Source: Stutzerimonas azotifigens DSM 17556
Lineage (GTDB): Bacteria; Pseudomonadota; Gammaproteobacteria; Pseudomonadales; Pseudomonadaceae
Direction: 5' to 3'
NCBI RefSeq assembly: GCF_000425625.1
Contig: NZ_AUDU01000056.1
Coordinates: forward strand, 1 to 64,000
DNA: 64,000 bases
The stretch's first letter is position 1. Every line of letters begins with the position of its first letter. Position numbers and translations under genes: made by a program. The notes below the pieces were generated by a model. The model was given only the letters and a program-made list of their open reading frames with translations. It ran no database searches and was not told the DNA's origin. Positions 37,057 to 49,748 of this stretch are shown piece by piece.

Positions 37057-38045
37057 CGCTGAACCTGACGACACCCGAGGAACACCCGTTCGCGATGTTC
37101 GTGCGCACCCTCGGCAAGGGCAAACGCGGCGCCCGCGGGCTGACCCGCGAGGAAGCCCGGGCGGCCATGGGCATGCTGCTTGATGAAAAGGTCGAGGATG
37201 CCCAGCTCGGCGCCTTCCTGATGCTGCTGCGGCACAAGGAGGAAAGCGCCGAGGAACTCGCCGGCTTCACCGAAGCGGTGCGCGAGCGGCTGCAGGCGCC
37301 GGGCATCCCGGTCGACCTCGACTGGCCGAGCTATGCCGGCAAGAAGCGCCACCTGCCCTGGTACCTGCTCGCCGCCAGGTGCCTGGCCGCGCAGGGCGTG
37401 CGCATCCTGCTGCACGGCGGCGGCGCCCACACCGCCGGGCGGATCTACACCGAACAGCACCTGGATCTGCTCGGCATCCCGACCTGCCGCGACTGGCCCG
37501 CGGTGGCCCGTGCGCTGGACGAACACAACCTGGCCTTCATCCCGCTGCAGGCCTGGATGCCGCAGCTGCAGCGGATGATCGACATGCGCAACCTGCTCGG
37601 CCTGCGCTCGCCAATCCATTCGCTCGCCCGGGTGCTCAACCCGCTGTCGGCGCGTTGCGGGTTGCAGAGCATCTTCCATCCCGGCTACCAGGCGGTGCAT
37701 CGCGAAGCCAGCCGGCTGCTCGGCGATACCGCGGTGGTGATCAAGGGCGAGGGCGGCGAGATCGAGATCAACCCCGATGCCGTCTCGCATCTCTACGGAA
37801 CCCACGGCGGCGAGGACTGGGACGAGGACTGGCCGGCGCTGTCGTCGCATCGTCACGTCAAGCCGGAAACGCTCGACCCGCAGACGCTGCTCGGCATCTG
37901 GCAGGGCCGGCAGCACGACGAGTACGGCGAACTGGCCGTGCTCTCGACCATCGCGCTGGCCCTCCGGGGCCTCGGACGCGGCCGAGAAGAAGCGTTCGGC
38001 GAGGCGCAGCGCTATTGGCAGGAGCGGCCCGGCCGGACGGCATGA
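37053..38045 (+). CDS. TrpD2 / YbiB-family DNA-binding protein
   Basis: 330 residues with the fold of anthranilate phosphoribosyltransferases: an N-terminal helical domain (GARGLTREEARAAMGMLLDE) and a glycosyltransferase-3 core with VRILLHGGGAHTAGR. The E. coli homologue YbiB has lost the transferase activity and binds nucleic acid. The gene overlaps tusE by four bases (ATGA). That coupling suggests a link with tRNA sulfur modification or simple co-expression; its role is unknown. Confidence 0.85.
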   Translation: MTLNLTTPEEHPFAMFVRTLGKGKRGARGLTREEARAAMGMLLDEKVEDAQLGAFLMLLRHKEESAEELAGFTEAVRERLQAPGIPVDLDWPSYAGKKRHLPWYLLAARCLAAQGVRILLHGGGAHTAGRIYTEQHLDLLGIPTCRDWPAVARALDEHNLAFIPLQAWMPQLQRMIDMRNLLGLRSPIHSLARVLNPLSARCGLQSIFHPGYQAVHREASRLLGDTAVVIKGEGGEIEINPDAVSHLYGTHGGEDWDEDWPALSSHRHVKPETLDPQTLLGIWQGRQHDEYGELAVLSTIALALRGLGRGREEAFGEAQRYWQERPGRTA

Positions 38046-38116
38046 TCGTCTTTCGGCCTTGCGGTGAACCGTCTCCGCCCTGGCGCCTCTGATCTGCAAA
38101 GACTGTAGGAGGCGAT

Positions 38117-39118
38117 ATGGGCTTGCTCATCGACGGCCAATGGCAGGACCGCTGGTACGAAAACAGCCAGGACGGCAACTTCCAGCGCGAGAACGCGAAA
38201 CGACGCGACTGGGTGACCGCCGACGGCGGGCCCGGCCCGCAGGGGCAGGCGGGCTTCCCGGCCGAGCCGGGCCGCTACCACCTCTACGTCTCCCTCGCCT
38301 GCCCCTGGGCGCACCGCACCCTCATCTACCGGGAGCTGAAGGGCCTGCAGCCGCTAATCGACGTGTCGGTGGTCGGCTGGCTGATGGCCGAGAACGGCTG
38401 GACCTTCGACACCAGCAAGGGCTCGACCGGCGACGCGCTGGACGGCCTGGACTACCTCCACCAGCGCTACACCCGCGACGATCCGCACTACACCGGGCGG
38501 GTGACCGTGCCTGTGCTCTGGGACCGCGAGCGCAATCGCATCGTCAGCAACGAATCGGCCGAGATCATCCGCATGTTCAACGGCGCGTTCGACGGCCTCA
38601 CCGGCTCGCGCCTGGACCTCTGCCCGCCGGACCTGCTGCCCGAGATCGACCGGCTCAACGAGCGCATCTACGCGGCGGTGAACAACGGCGTCTACCGCGC
38701 CGGCTTCGCCACCCGGCAGGAAGCCTATGAGGCGGCGTTCGACGCCCTGTTCACTGAACTGGACGTGCTCGAGGCACTGCTCGACGAGCGCCGCTACCTC
38801 GCCGGGGAATTCCTGACCGAGGCCGACTGGCGCCTGTTCACCTCGCTGATCCGCTTCGACGCCGTCTACTACAGCCACTTCAAGTGCAACCTGCGGCGCA
38901 TCGAGGACTGCCACAACCTGTCCAACTGGCTGCGCGAGCTCTACCAGTGGCCCGGCGTGGCGGCGACGGTGAATTTCACCCACATCAAAGGGCACTACTA
39001 CGCGAGCCACCGTCACATCAACGCCAACGGGCTGATCCCCAAGGGCCCGGATCTGCGGCTCGGACGCCCCCACGATCGCGAGCGCCTGCCCGGTCGCGGC
39101 ATCCGCACCCGGCCCTGA
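38117..39118 (+). CDS. glutathionyl-hydroquinone reductase (YqjG/EcM4, Xi-class GST)
   Basis: A cytoplasmic 333-residue Xi-class glutathione transferase that reduces glutathionyl-hydroquinones. The catalytic cysteine lies in SLACPWAHRTLI (about residue 61), the hallmark of the family. GRVTVPVLWDRERNRIVSNESAEIIR makes up the glutathione-binding thioredoxin-like part. The C-terminal helical domain ends NPKGPDLRLGRPHDRERL-like in this family. A strong AGGAGG precedes the ATG at 38117. It is convergent with cysG, with a 2-nt gap. Confidence 0.92.
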   Translation: MGLLIDGQWQDRWYENSQDGNFQRENAKRRDWVTADGGPGPQGQAGFPAEPGRYHLYVSLACPWAHRTLIYRELKGLQPLIDVSVVGWLMAENGWTFDTSKGSTGDALDGLDYLHQRYTRDDPHYTGRVTVPVLWDRERNRIVSNESAEIIRMFNGAFDGLTGSRLDLCPPDLLPEIDRLNERIYAAVNNGVYRAGFATRQEAYEAAFDALFTELDVLEALLDERRYLAGEFLTEADWRLFTSLIRFDAVYYSHFKCNLRRIEDCHNLSNWLRELYQWPGVAATVNFTHIKGHYYASHRHINANGLIPKGPDLRLGRPHDRERLPGRGIRTRP

Positions 39119-39120
39119 GC

Positions 39121-40512
39121 TCAGGCGTCCCCCGCGCCCTCGAACCAGGCGAGCCTGTCGCGCAGCGACACCACGTCGCCGACGATCAGCAGGGTCGGCG
39201 CCTGCACGTCGTGCTCCGCGACCAGGGTGGGCAGGTCCGCCAGCGTCCCGGTGAACACCCGCTGGTTGCGCGTGGTGCCCTGCTGCACCAGCGCCGCCGG
39301 CGTGGTCGCCGCGCGGCCATGGGCGACCAGCTCGCGGCAGATCACCGGCAGGCCGACCAGGCCCATGTAGAACACCAGCGTCTGCCCCGGGGCCACCAGA
39401 TCGACCCAGGGCAGGTCGCAGGAACCGTCCTTCAGGTGGCCGGTGACGAAGCGCACCGACTGGGCATGATCGCGATGCGTCAGCGGGATGCCGGCATAGG
39501 CTGCGCAGCCGCTGGCGGCGGTGATCCCGGGCACCACCTGGAACGGGATGCCGTGCGCGGCCAGTTCTTCGATCTCCTCGCCGCCGCGGCCGAAGATGAA
39601 GGGATCGCCACCCTTGAGGCGCAGCACCCGCTTGCCCTGTTTCGCCAGATCGACCAGTTGGCGGTTGATCTGGTCCTGCGGCAGCGCATGCTCGGCGCGC
39701 TTCTTGCCGACGTAGAGGCGGTCGGCGTCGCGCCGGCACAGCTCGAGAATCGGCGGCGCGACCAGCCGGTCGTACAGCACTACGTCGGCCTGCTGCATCA
39801 GCCGCAGCGCGCGGAAGGTAAGCAGGTCCGGATCGCCCGGGCCGGCGCCCACCAGGTAGACCTCGCCGAGCGGCTTGGGTCGTGCGCCGGCCAGCTTCTC
39901 CTCGAGCAGGCGCTCGGCCTCCTCCCGCTGCCCGGCGAACACCCGCTCGGCGATCGGCCCCTGGAACACCTCCTCCCAGAAAACCCGGCGCTGCTGCACG
40001 CTGGCGAAGGCGTCCTTGACCCGCTGGCGGAAGCTTCGAGCCAGCCCCGCCAGTTCGCCATAGGCAGCCGGCAGCCAGCTTTCCAGGCGGGCCCGCACCA
40101 GCCGCGCCAGGACCGGCGCATCGCCGCCGCTGGACACCGCCACCACCAGCGGCGAACGGTCGACGATGGCCGGGAAGATCACGCTGCACAGCGCCGGCGC
40201 ATCCACCACGTTGACCGGAATGGTCCGCTGGCGGGCGTCGTGCGACACCGCCGCGTTGACGCTTTCCTCGTCGGTGGCGGCGATGGCCAGGACGGCCTCG
40301 TCGAGGTCGTCGGGCTCATAGGCGCCCTCCCGGCACTGCCCCTGCGCCTGCTCGACCAGGGCGCGCAGCTCGGGGTCGATGACCGGCGCGACCACCCGCG
40401 GGCGGGCGCCGGCCTGGCACAGCAGGCGGGCCTTGCGCAGGGCCACGTCGCCGCCGCCGACAATGAGGACCGAACGACCCCGCAGGTCGTGGAACAAGGG
40501 CAAGTAGTCCAT
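39121..40512 (-). CDS. cysG: siroheme synthase CysG
   Basis: A multifunctional enzyme converting uroporphyrinogen III to siroheme, the cofactor of sulfite and nitrite reductases. It has 463 residues. The N-terminal dehydrogenase/ferrochelatase half (1-200) carries the NAD motif [12 protein letters not shown] and the [14 protein letters not shown] segment. The C-terminal SAM uroporphyrinogen-III methyltransferase half (about 215-460) starts [19 protein letters not shown] and includes DVVLYDRLV and [16 protein letters not shown]. It is the last gene of the leftward ftsK-to-cysG run. Confidence 0.96.
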   Translation of the reverse strand: MDYLPLFHDLRGRSVLIVGGGDVALRKARLLCQAGARPRVVAPVIDPELRALVEQAQGQCREGAYEPDDLDEAVLAIAATDEESVNAAVSHDARQRTIPVNVVDAPALCSVIFPAIVDRSPLVVAVSSGGDAPVLARLVRARLESWLPAAYGELAGLARSFRQRVKDAFASVQQRRVFWEEVFQGPIAERVFAGQREEAERLLEEKLAGARPKPLGEVYLVGAGPGDPDLLTFRALRLMQQADVVLYDRLVAPPILELCRRDADRLYVGKKRAEHALPQDQINRQLVDLAKQGKRVLRLKGGDPFIFGRGGEEIEELAAHGIPFQVVPGITAASGCAAYAGIPLTHRDHAQSVRFVTGHLKDGSCDLPWVDLVAPGQTLVFYMGLVGLPVICRELVAHGRAATTPAALVQQGTTRNQRVFTGTLADLPTLVAEHDVQAPTLLIVGDVVSLRDRLAWFEGAGDA

Positions 40513-40532
40513 AAGCGACCCCGCGAAATGAT

Positions 40533-40552
40533 GCCCGCCTCGGTGGGCGGGC
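40533..40552 (-). terminator. weak hairpin between serS and cysG
   Basis: GCCCGCC and GGCGGGC form a 7-bp stem 17 nt after the serS stop on the minus strand, followed by ATCATTT rather than a clean T-run. It may partly end serS transcription before cysG. Confidence 0.35.
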
Positions 40553-40569
40553 TCGGTCGGCGACGGCTG

Positions 40570-41859
<1,290 letters not shown>

Positions 41860-41913
41860 CTAGGCCGAAGCGGAATGATCGGGGCCGGTGTGCGCCGGCC
41901 GCATGGTCGGTAG

Positions 41914-42288
41914 TCAAAGTCGTGCGAAGGATAAACCGGCCCAGGCGGCGAATAAACCGCCGGCCAGGCTGACGAACAGGTAGCCCAGCGCGGTGCCGAC
42001 CTGCCCGTTCTCCAGCAGGCGCAGGACTTCCAGGCTGAACGAGGAAAAGGTGGTCAGGCCGCCGAGAAAACCCGCCATCAGCCCCAGCCGCAATTCGACC
42101 GGCAGCTCCGTGCGCGTCAGGAACAGGCCGGACAGATAGCCGATGAGCAGGCAGCCGACGATGTTGACGGCGAGCGTGGCGAGGAAGAACTGCCGGGGCC
42201 AGTGCGCCACCACCCAGGCCGAGGTCAGGTAGCGCAACACCGACCCGGTCGCCCCGCCGAGCGCCACCGCGGCGATCACCTTGATCAT
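41914..42288 (-). CDS. crcB: fluoride exporter CrcB (Fluc)
   Basis: A small inner-membrane dual-topology fluoride channel of 124 residues with four helices. Signature motifs are [13 protein letters not shown] at the N-terminus, [16 protein letters not shown] with the pore Asn, and [15 protein letters not shown] with the TTFSS ion-binding stretch. It overlaps rarA by four bases (ATGA). No fluoride riboswitch can lie directly upstream because that DNA is rarA coding sequence. Confidence 0.94.
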   Translation of the reverse strand: MIKVIAAVALGGATGSVLRYLTSAWVVAHWPRQFFLATLAVNIVGCLLIGYLSGLFLTRTELPVELRLGLMAGFLGGLTTFSSFSLEVLRLLENGQVGTALGYLFVSLAGGLFAAWAGLSFARL

Positions 42289-43610
42289 GTCCGCCTCCTC
42301 TGGCGCAGGCTCTGCCGGTCGAGCGCCTGCAGGTGGCGCAGCTTGTCGCCGATCTTCAGCTCCAGCCCACGCGGCACCGGCTGGTAGTACTGGCGGGGCT
42401 CCAGTTCCTCGGGAAAATAGTCCTCGCCGGCGGCATAGGCATCCGGCTCGTCGTGCGCGTAGCGGTACTCCTCGCCATAGCCGAGGTTCTTCATCAGCTT
42501 GGTCGGGGCGTTGCGCAGATGCAGCGGGACTTCCAGCGAGCCATGTTCCGCCGCGTCGCGCTTGGCGGCCTTGAACGCCGTGTAGACCGCGTTGCTCTTC
42601 GGCGCGCAGGCCAGGTAGACGATCGCCTGGGCGACGGCCAGCTCGCCTTCCGGGCTGCCGAGCCGTTCCTGCACGTCCCAGGCCGAGAGGCAGAGGTCCA
42701 GCGCCCGAGGGTCGGCATTGCCGATGTCCTCGCTGGCCATGCGCACGACCCGGCGGGCGATGTACAGCGGGTCGCAGCCGCCATCGAGCATGCGCGCATA
42801 CCAGTAGAGCGCGCCGTCCGGGCTCGAGCCGCGGACCGACTTGTGCAGCGCCGAGATCTGGTCGTAGAAGGCCTCGCCGCCCTTGTCGAAGCGCCGGCGG
42901 CTGTCGCCCAGCAGGTTCTGCAGCGATTCGGCGGTGATGGTCCCGCCCGGCTCGGCCAGGTCGGAGGCGTTTTCCAGCAGGTTCAGCAGGCGGCGCCCGT
43001 CACCGTCGGCGGCGGCGAGCAGCGTCCGGTAGCCGTCCTCCGAGACGCTCAGGTGCAGACCGCCCAGGCCCCTGGGATCGGTGAGCGCGCGCTCGACCAG
43101 CCGGCGCAGCGCCGCCTCGTCCAGGGCCTTGAGCACGTAGACCCGGGCGCGCGACAGCAGCGCGTTGTTCAGCTCGAAGGACGGGTTCTCGGTGGTCGCG
43201 CCGACGAAGATCAGCGTGCCGTCCTCGACGAAGGGCAGGAAGGCATCCTGCTGCGACTTGTTGAAACGGTGCACCTCATCGACGAACAGCAGCGTGCGGC
43301 GCCCGTACTGGGCCGCCTGCTGGCGGGCGATCTCGACGGCCTGGCGGATCTCCTTGACCCCGGCGAGCACCGCCGAGACCGTTTCGAAGTGCGCATCCGA
43401 GACCTTCGCGAGCAGGCGCGCCAGGGTGGTCTTGCCGACCCCGGGCGGGCCCCAGAAGATCATCGAGTGCAGCGCGCCCTGCTCCAGCGCCTCGCGCAGC
43501 GGTTTGCCGCGGGCGAGCAGGTGCTCCTGGCCGACGTACTCGTCCAGGCTGGAAGGCCTGAGCCTGGCGGCCAGCGGCTGGGAGACGGGGTTCTGGTTGA
43601 ACAGGTCCAT
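42285..43610 (-). CDS. rarA: replication-associated recombination protein A (RarA/MgsA)
   Basis: An AAA+ protein of 441 residues that acts at stalled replication forks. It has Walker [16 protein letters not shown] near residue 52, Walker [21 protein letters not shown], and sensor 1 [15 protein letters not shown]. The C-terminal tetramerisation region includes [29 protein letters not shown]. It lies between lolA and crcB on the same strand, the normal gammaproteobacterial location after lolA. Confidence 0.96.
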   Translation of the reverse strand: MDLFNQNPVSQPLAARLRPSSLDEYVGQEHLLARGKPLREALEQGALHSMIFWGPPGVGKTTLARLLAKVSDAHFETVSAVLAGVKEIRQAVEIARQQAAQYGRRTLLFVDEVHRFNKSQQDAFLPFVEDGTLIFVGATTENPSFELNNALLSRARVYVLKALDEAALRRLVERALTDPRGLGGLHLSVSEDGYRTLLAAADGDGRRLLNLLENASDLAEPGGTITAESLQNLLGDSRRRFDKGGEAFYDQISALHKSVRGSSPDGALYWYARMLDGGCDPLYIARRVVRMASEDIGNADPRALDLCLSAWDVQERLGSPEGELAVAQAIVYLACAPKSNAVYTAFKAAKRDAAEHGSLEVPLHLRNAPTKLMKNLGYGEEYRYAHDEPDAYAAGEDYFPEELEPRQYYQPVPRGLELKIGDKLRHLQALDRQSLRQRRRT

Positions 43611-43676
43611 GGATGCCTCGGAACGGTTTCGGGCGCGCGCCCGGTATGACGGGCACGCGTACCAAGGCCGACGGCG

Positions 43677-44300
43677 TTATTCGGCGATGACGTCCGCGCC
43701 TTCCGGAATCTCGAAGGTGAAGAGTCCCGCGGCCAGAGGCTCGTTCATCTTCACGCTGTTGAACAGGATGTTGGTGCGCTGGCCGACGCTGTCGATCAGT
43801 TGCATGTCGTTGATGACGCCGTTGCGAAACGACAGGCGCAGGCTGTCGAACAGGGTGTCGTTGCCCTTGGGCTGCAGGGTGAAATCGACGACCCCGCTGG
43901 ACTCCTTGTGGCTGATCGCGAAGTTCTCGCTGATCTGCGACACGTCGCCCGACAGCAGCAGCGCCGGCGTATGGGTCAGGCGCTGGTCCAGGGTCTGGAT
44001 GGTGACCTGTTCGAGGTCCGGATCGTAGAGCCAGACCTTCTTGCCGTCGGACACCAGCAGCTGCTCCATCGGCTCGTCGGTATGCCAGCGGAACTGGCCC
44101 GGACGCTTGAGTGCGATCTCGCCGGCCGTTTCCTGCAGCTGGGTCCCGCTGGCGTCCAGCGACAGCTGGGAAAAGCGGGCGGTCAGCGTGTCGGCCTGCT
44201 GCAGCAGCTGCGTCAGGCGCGCGGCGGACGCGTCCTGCGCCTGGACGGGAAGCCACGCCAGCGCCAGGAAGCAGGCGGACAGGAATCGGATCAATCGCAT
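43677..44300 (-). CDS. lolA: outer-membrane lipoprotein carrier LolA
   Basis: A periplasmic chaperone that carries lipoproteins (such as OprI) from the LolCDE complex to LolB. It has 207 residues. The signal peptide is [22 protein letters not shown], and the mature open beta-barrel contains [19 protein letters not shown] and [12 protein letters not shown]. It is 15 nt downstream of ftsK, as in E. coli, and shares its operon. Confidence 0.96.
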   Translation of the reverse strand: MRLIRFLSACFLALAWLPVQAQDASAARLTQLLQQADTLTARFSQLSLDASGTQLQETAGEIALKRPGQFRWHTDEPMEQLLVSDGKKVWLYDPDLEQVTIQTLDQRLTHTPALLLSGDVSQISENFAISHKESSGVVDFTLQPKGNDTLFDSLRLSFRNGVINDMQLIDSVGQRTNILFNSVKMNEPLAAGLFTFEIPEGADVIAE

Positions 44301-44315
44301 CGAAGGCCTCGCAGG

Positions 44316-46718
44316 TCAGTCGCGAATGGGCGCCGGCGCGATGACCTCGCGCGAGCCGTTGGTGTTCATGGGCGTCACCACGCCGGCCATTTCCATGGCC
44401 TCGATCATGCGTGCAGCCCGGTTGTAGCCGATCTTCAACTTGCGCTGGACCGCGGAGATCGAGGCGCGCCGGCTTTCGGTCACGAAGCGGACCGCCTCGT
44501 CGTAGAGCGCGTCTTCCTCGCTGCCCTCGCCGCCCCCTTCACCGCCACCGAGGTCATAGCTGCCGCCGCCTTCTTCGGCGCCGGCGAGGATGTCCTCGAT
44601 GTAGTCGGGCGCGCCCCGGGCCTTCCAGGCCTCGACCACGCGATGCACCTCCTCGTCGGAGACGAAGGCGCCATGCACACGGATCGGCAGGCCGGTACCC
44701 GGCGGCAGGTAGAGCATGTCGCCGTGGCCGAGCAGTTGTTCGGCGCCGCCCTGGTCGAGAATGGTGCGCGAATCGATCTTGCTGGACACCTGGAACGCCA
44801 TGCGGGTCGGGATGTTGGCCTTGATCAGGCCGGTGATGACGTCCACCGAAGGCCGCTGGGTCGCCAGGATGAGGTGGATGCCGGCCGCCCGCGCCTTCTG
44901 CGCGATGCGCGCGATCAGTTCTTCCACCTTCTTGCCGACGATCATCATCATGTCGGCGAATTCGTCGACGATCACCACGATGGTGGGCAGCGGCTTGAGC
45001 AGCGGCGCCTCGTCTTCCATGCTCTCACGGCGGTAGAGCGGGTCCGCCAGCGGCGTGCCGGCCTCTTCGGCGTCCTTCACCTTGCGGTTGAAGCCGGCCA
45101 GGTTGCGCACGCCCATCGCTGCCATCAGCTTGTAGCGCCGCTCCATCTCGGCGACGCTCCAGCGCAGCGCGTTCGCCGCCTCCTTCATGTCGGTGACCAC
45201 CGGGCAGAGCAGGTGCGGGATACCTTCGTAGATCGACAGCTCGAGCATCTTCGGGTCGATCATGATCAGCCGCGCCTCGTCCGGCGTCGACTTGAACAGG
45301 ATCGACAGGATCATCGCGTTCACACCCACCGACTTGCCGGAACCGGTGGTACCGGCCACCAGCAGGTGCGGCATCTTCGCCAGGTCGGCAATGATCGGCT
45401 TGCCGCCGATGTCGTGCCCCAGCGCCAGGGTGACCGGCGACTTGGCATTGTCGTACTCGGCCGAGGACAGCACCTCGGAGAAGCGGACCATCTGCCGGTC
45501 CTCGTTGGGGATCTCGATGCCGACGGTGGTCTTGCCCGGGATGACCTCCACCACCCGCACGCTGATCACGGCGAGCGAACGCGCCAGGTCCTTGGCCAGG
45601 TTGGAGATGCGGCTGACCTTGACGCCCGGCGCCGGCTGGATCTCGAAGCGGGTGATCACCGGGCCCGGGTGCACGGACTCGACCGTCACCTCGACGCCGA
45701 ATTCCTTGAGCTTGATTTCCAGCAGACGCGACATCGCCTCGAGCGACTCCGGCGAAAACTGCTTCTGCTTCTTCTCCGCCATGTCGAGCAGCGAAATGGG
45801 GGGCAGGCCTTCGGCCAGGTTGTCGACGAACAGCGTGGCCTGCTTTTCCTTCAGCACCCGCTTGCTCGGCTCGGCGGCCTTGGGCGGCGGCGGCGGCGCG
45901 ATGACCGGGGCCGGGCGTTTCTCGCGCTCGGTCATGTGCCTGGCCAGCGCGTCCTCGCGTTCGATCAGCCGCTCCTTGACCTTGGCCCGCTCGCGGCGGT
46001 CGGAGACCACCGGCGCGACCACGGTATCCACCCGCTCGTCCACCTCGCGCAACTGAGCCACCAGCTGCTTGCGCTCGCTGCGCGCCGCCCACCAGCGCCC
46101 GGAAGCGCTCTGTACCAGCTCCACAAGGTCGAGCGTGATCTTGCCGGTCAGGTCCATCACGCGGAACCAGGACAGGTCGGCGAACACGGTCAGGCCGAAC
46201 AGGAAGAGCGCGAGGAACAGCAGCGTGCTGCCCTGCACGTTGAGCGACAGCACCGCCAGTTGCCCCAGGCTCTCGCCCAGCGCCCCACCGGCCGATGCGG
46301 GCATGTGGCCCCCGGCCTCGAAATGGATGTAGGCCAGCGCCGAGCCGGAAAGGATGAGGAACACCAGGCCGATCAGGCGCCAGGAGAACAGCCAGCCGTT
46401 CCACTCCCAGGGCTGGTGCCGGGCGCGGAACACCTGCCAGGTCCGGATGCCCAGCAGCAGCGGAAACACGTAGGCGAAGTAGCCGAGCGCCATGAACAGC
46501 ACGTCGGCGAACCAGGCGCCGGCCCGCCCCGCGGCGTTGTGCACCTGCTCGACGTTGCTGGTGTGCGTCCAGCCGGGGTCGGTCGGATCGTAGGTCAGCA
46601 GCGCCATCCACAGGTAGGCACAGAGCGCGCCGAGGGCGATCAGGGCGCCCTCCTTCAGGCGGTAGGCCAGTTGCTGGCGCCAGGCGGAAGACGGTGCGGT
46701 AGAGGACGTATTCTTCAA
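44316..46718 (-). CDS. ftsK: DNA translocase FtsK
   Basis: A septal DNA pump coordinating chromosome segregation with division. From the chosen TTG start at 46718 it has 800 residues. Four membrane helices lie at about 20-165, then a short linker rich in charged residues, the RecA-like motor with Walker [15 protein letters not shown], and the C-terminal gamma winged helix ([20 protein letters not shown]...) that reads KOPS sites and contacts XerD. The family start falls at [20 protein letters not shown] at 46739 or ATG at 46772 are in-frame alternatives; AGGA precedes the TTG by ten bases. Its linker is much shorter than that of E. coli. Confidence 0.92.
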   Translation of the reverse strand: MKNTSSTAPSSAWRQQLAYRLKEGALIALGALCAYLWMALLTYDPTDPGWTHTSNVEQVHNAAGRAGAWFADVLFMALGYFAYVFPLLLGIRTWQVFRARHQPWEWNGWLFSWRLIGLVFLILSGSALAYIHFEAGGHMPASAGGALGESLGQLAVLSLNVQGSTLLFLALFLFGLTVFADLSWFRVMDLTGKITLDLVELVQSASGRWWAARSERKQLVAQLREVDERVDTVVAPVVSDRRERAKVKERLIEREDALARHMTEREKRPAPVIAPPPPPKAAEPSKRVLKEKQATLFVDNLAEGLPPISLLDMAEKKQKQFSPESLEAMSRLLEIKLKEFGVEVTVESVHPGPVITRFEIQPAPGVKVSRISNLAKDLARSLAVISVRVVEVIPGKTTVGIEIPNEDRQMVRFSEVLSSAEYDNAKSPVTLALGHDIGGKPIIADLAKMPHLLVAGTTGSGKSVGVNAMILSILFKSTPDEARLIMIDPKMLELSIYEGIPHLLCPVVTDMKEAANALRWSVAEMERRYKLMAAMGVRNLAGFNRKVKDAEEAGTPLADPLYRRESMEDEAPLLKPLPTIVVIVDEFADMMMIVGKKVEELIARIAQKARAAGIHLILATQRPSVDVITGLIKANIPTRMAFQVSSKIDSRTILDQGGAEQLLGHGDMLYLPPGTGLPIRVHGAFVSDEEVHRVVEAWKARGAPDYIEDILAGAEEGGGSYDLGGGEGGGEGSEEDALYDEAVRFVTESRRASISAVQRKLKIGYNRAARMIEAMEMAGVVTPMNTNGSREVIAPAPIRD

Positions 46719-46914
46719 AACGGGTGGTTCCTGCGCCACATGGGCGTCTTTCGAGCAGAGCTTCAAACCGGGCATTGTACGGGTTTGGCTCCGCGTTGCC
46801 ATGCCGGTTCCGAGCCGCTTGGGCTTTTGCCGGAGCTTCGGTGTAGCATAACCGGCAATAATTCAGCGCGCCTCGACGGACGCACGCTTCTCCAGTGGCA
46901 ACAACGGCTTATGA

Positions 46915-47871
<957 letters not shown>

Positions 47872-47903
47872 CTCCCCTCCCCTGCCCCGCCACGGGTTCG
47901 CAC

Positions 47904-48584
47904 ATGCTCACCTGGCTGAATCGAGACGATCTGCGCTTTCCGCCGCTCGAGGCCGCGCTGCGCGAACCCAACGGCCTGCTGGCGGCCGGCGGCGACCTCA
48001 GCCCCGAGCGCCTGGTCGCGGCCTATCGGCACGGCTGCTTTCCCTGGTACCAGGACGGGCAGCCGCTGCTCTGGTGGTCGCCCGATCCGCGAACCGTGCT
48101 CTACCCGGCCGAGCTGCACGTCTCGCGCAGCCTGCGCAAGCGCATCCGCCAGAAAGTCTTCGAGGTGACGCTCGACCGCGCGTTCGAGCGCGTCATCGCC
48201 GCCTGCTCGGCACCGCGGCGCTACGCCGACGGCACCTGGATCACCGACGCCATGCAGCAGGCCTACATCGAGCTGCATCGCCGCGGCGTGGCGCATTCCG
48301 TGGAGGTCTGGCACGACGAGCAACTGGTCGGCGGGCTCTACGGGCTGGCCATGGGCCGACTATTCTTCGGGGAGTCCATGTTCAGTACGGAAGCCGACGC
48401 TTCCAAAGTAGGATTCGTAACCTTGGTGGAACGTCTGCGCGACTGGGGATTCGAATTAATTGACTGCCAGATGCCGACACGGCACCTGGCCAGCTTCGGC
48501 GCGCGGCCGATCGCCCGAAAAGTGTTCGCAGAGGCACTGGCACGCTACCTGGACGAACCCAGCACTGCCGACTGGAGCCGCTAG
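47904..48584 (+). CDS. aat: leucyl/phenylalanyl-tRNA-protein transferase Aat
   Basis: Transfers Leu or Phe from charged tRNA to N-terminal Lys or Arg of proteins, making type 2 N-degrons for ClpS-ClpAP. It has 226 residues. Motifs are [25 protein letters not shown] with [10 protein letters not shown], and [19 protein letters not shown]. It is followed by bpt, a second aminoacyl transferase. Confidence 0.95.
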   Translation: MLTWLNRDDLRFPPLEAALREPNGLLAAGGDLSPERLVAAYRHGCFPWYQDGQPLLWWSPDPRTVLYPAELHVSRSLRKRIRQKVFEVTLDRAFERVIAACSAPRRYADGTWITDAMQQAYIELHRRGVAHSVEVWHDEQLVGGLYGLAMGRLFFGESMFSTEADASKVGFVTLVERLRDWGFELIDCQMPTRHLASFGARPIARKVFAEALARYLDEPSTADWSR

Positions 48585-48636
48585 TCGAGGCTAATGAGCT
48601 GGCCTACACTGAGTTCGTGATTCCCGAGAGTTGACC

Positions 48637-49344
48637 ATGACTTCACTGGCTCGCCTCAAGTTCTATGCCACGCAACCCCACGCTTGCAGTTACCTGCCGG
48701 ACGAGCAAGCGACGACGCTGTTCCTGGACCCCAGCCAGCCGATGGACGTCCAGGTGTATGCGGAGCTTTCGGAGATCGGCTTTCGGCGCAGCGGCGACCA
48801 CCTCTACCGCCCCCACTGCCAGCGCTGCACCGCCTGCATACCCGCGCGGATTCCGGCCACCGGCCTGCAGCTGAGCCGCCAGCAGAAACGCATCCTCAAG
48901 CGCAATGCGGATCTGAAGGTTCGCGAAGTCCGGCCGATGTTCACCGACGAGTACTATTCGCTGTACGTCAACTACATCGAAAAGCGCCACGCCGACGGCG
49001 ACATGTACCCGCCGAGCCGTGATCAATTCAATACCTTTCTCGTACGAGATCTGCCCTTCTCCCGCTTCTACGAGTTCCGCCTCGAAGGACGCCTGCTGGC
49101 CGTCGCGGTCACCGACGTGCTGCCCAACGGCCTTTCCGCCGTCTACACCTTCTTCGATCCCGACGAGGAGCGACGCAGCCTCGGCCGCTACGCGATCCTG
49201 TGGCAGGTCGGCGAAGCCGCCCGGCGCGGCCTGAAGGCCGTCTACCTCGGCTACTGGATCAAGAACTGCCGCAAGATGAACTACAAGACCGAGTACCGCC
49301 CCATCGAACTGCTGGTCAACCAGCGCTGGGTCACGCTGAGCTAA
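48637..49344 (+). CDS. bpt: aspartate/glutamate leucyltransferase Bpt (ATE1-like)
   Basis: Adds leucine to N-terminal Asp or Glu (the Vibrio Bpt activity), feeding the N-degron pathway. It has 235 residues. The N-terminal zinc- or Fe-S-binding cysteines lie in HACSYLP and HCQRCTAC. The C-terminal GNAT-like domain includes [17 protein letters not shown]. Some databases call this family arginyltransferase; leucyl transfer is the tested activity in bacteria. The ATG at 48637 is chosen over the in-frame TTG two codons upstream. Confidence 0.92.
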   Translation: MTSLARLKFYATQPHACSYLPDEQATTLFLDPSQPMDVQVYAELSEIGFRRSGDHLYRPHCQRCTACIPARIPATGLQLSRQQKRILKRNADLKVREVRPMFTDEYYSLYVNYIEKRHADGDMYPPSRDQFNTFLVRDLPFSRFYEFRLEGRLLAVAVTDVLPNGLSAVYTFFDPDEERRSLGRYAILWQVGEAARRGLKAVYLGYWIKNCRKMNYKTEYRPIELLVNQRWVTLS

Positions 49345-49437
49345 CCCTTGGCGCAGCAGCGGCTTTTCGGGCACAATACCTGCCGCTTTTGCCAGCGCAA
49401 AGGGCTGGCTGTTCCTAGATACTGAGGGTTCTACTGC

Positions 49438-49656
49438 ATGTCGAAAGAAGACAGCTTCGAAATGGAAGGTACTGTCGTCGACACCCTGCCCAACACCATG
49501 TTCCGAGTGGAGTTGGAAAACGGGCACGTCGTTACTGCGCATATCTCCGGAAAGATGCGCAAGAATTACATCCGGATTCTCACTGGTGACAAGGTCCGCG
49601 TCGAGCTGACCCCGTACGACCTGAGCAAGGGTCGGATCACCTACCGCGCCCGCTGA
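49438..49656 (+). CDS. infA: translation initiation factor IF-1
   Basis: A 72-residue S1/OB-fold protein that binds the ribosomal A site. Its sequence begins [19 protein letters not shown] and ends [10 protein letters not shown], the universal IF-1 pattern. It is followed by a strong terminator. The aat-bpt-infA-clpA order is common in pseudomonads. Confidence 0.98.
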
Positions 49657-49675
49657 TACGCGGCTCGCGTGCATG

Positions 49676-49701
49676 AAAAAGCCCGGCTTGCCGGGCTTTT
49701 T
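49676..49701 (+). terminator. intrinsic terminator between infA and clpA
   Basis: AAAAAGCCCGG-CTTG-CCGGGCTTTTT is a perfect stem with a T-run on both strands, so it can end both infA and the convergent clpA transcript. Confidence 0.93.
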
Positions 49702-49748
49702 GCTGTCTGAGTGAAACAGAGGCCCGGCCAGCGCCAGGCCTCTGCGTC

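Noticed and set aside
41914-43610. Fluoride riboswitch upstream of crcB
   Set aside because: The upstream DNA is rarA coding sequence overlapping the crcB start, leaving no leader.
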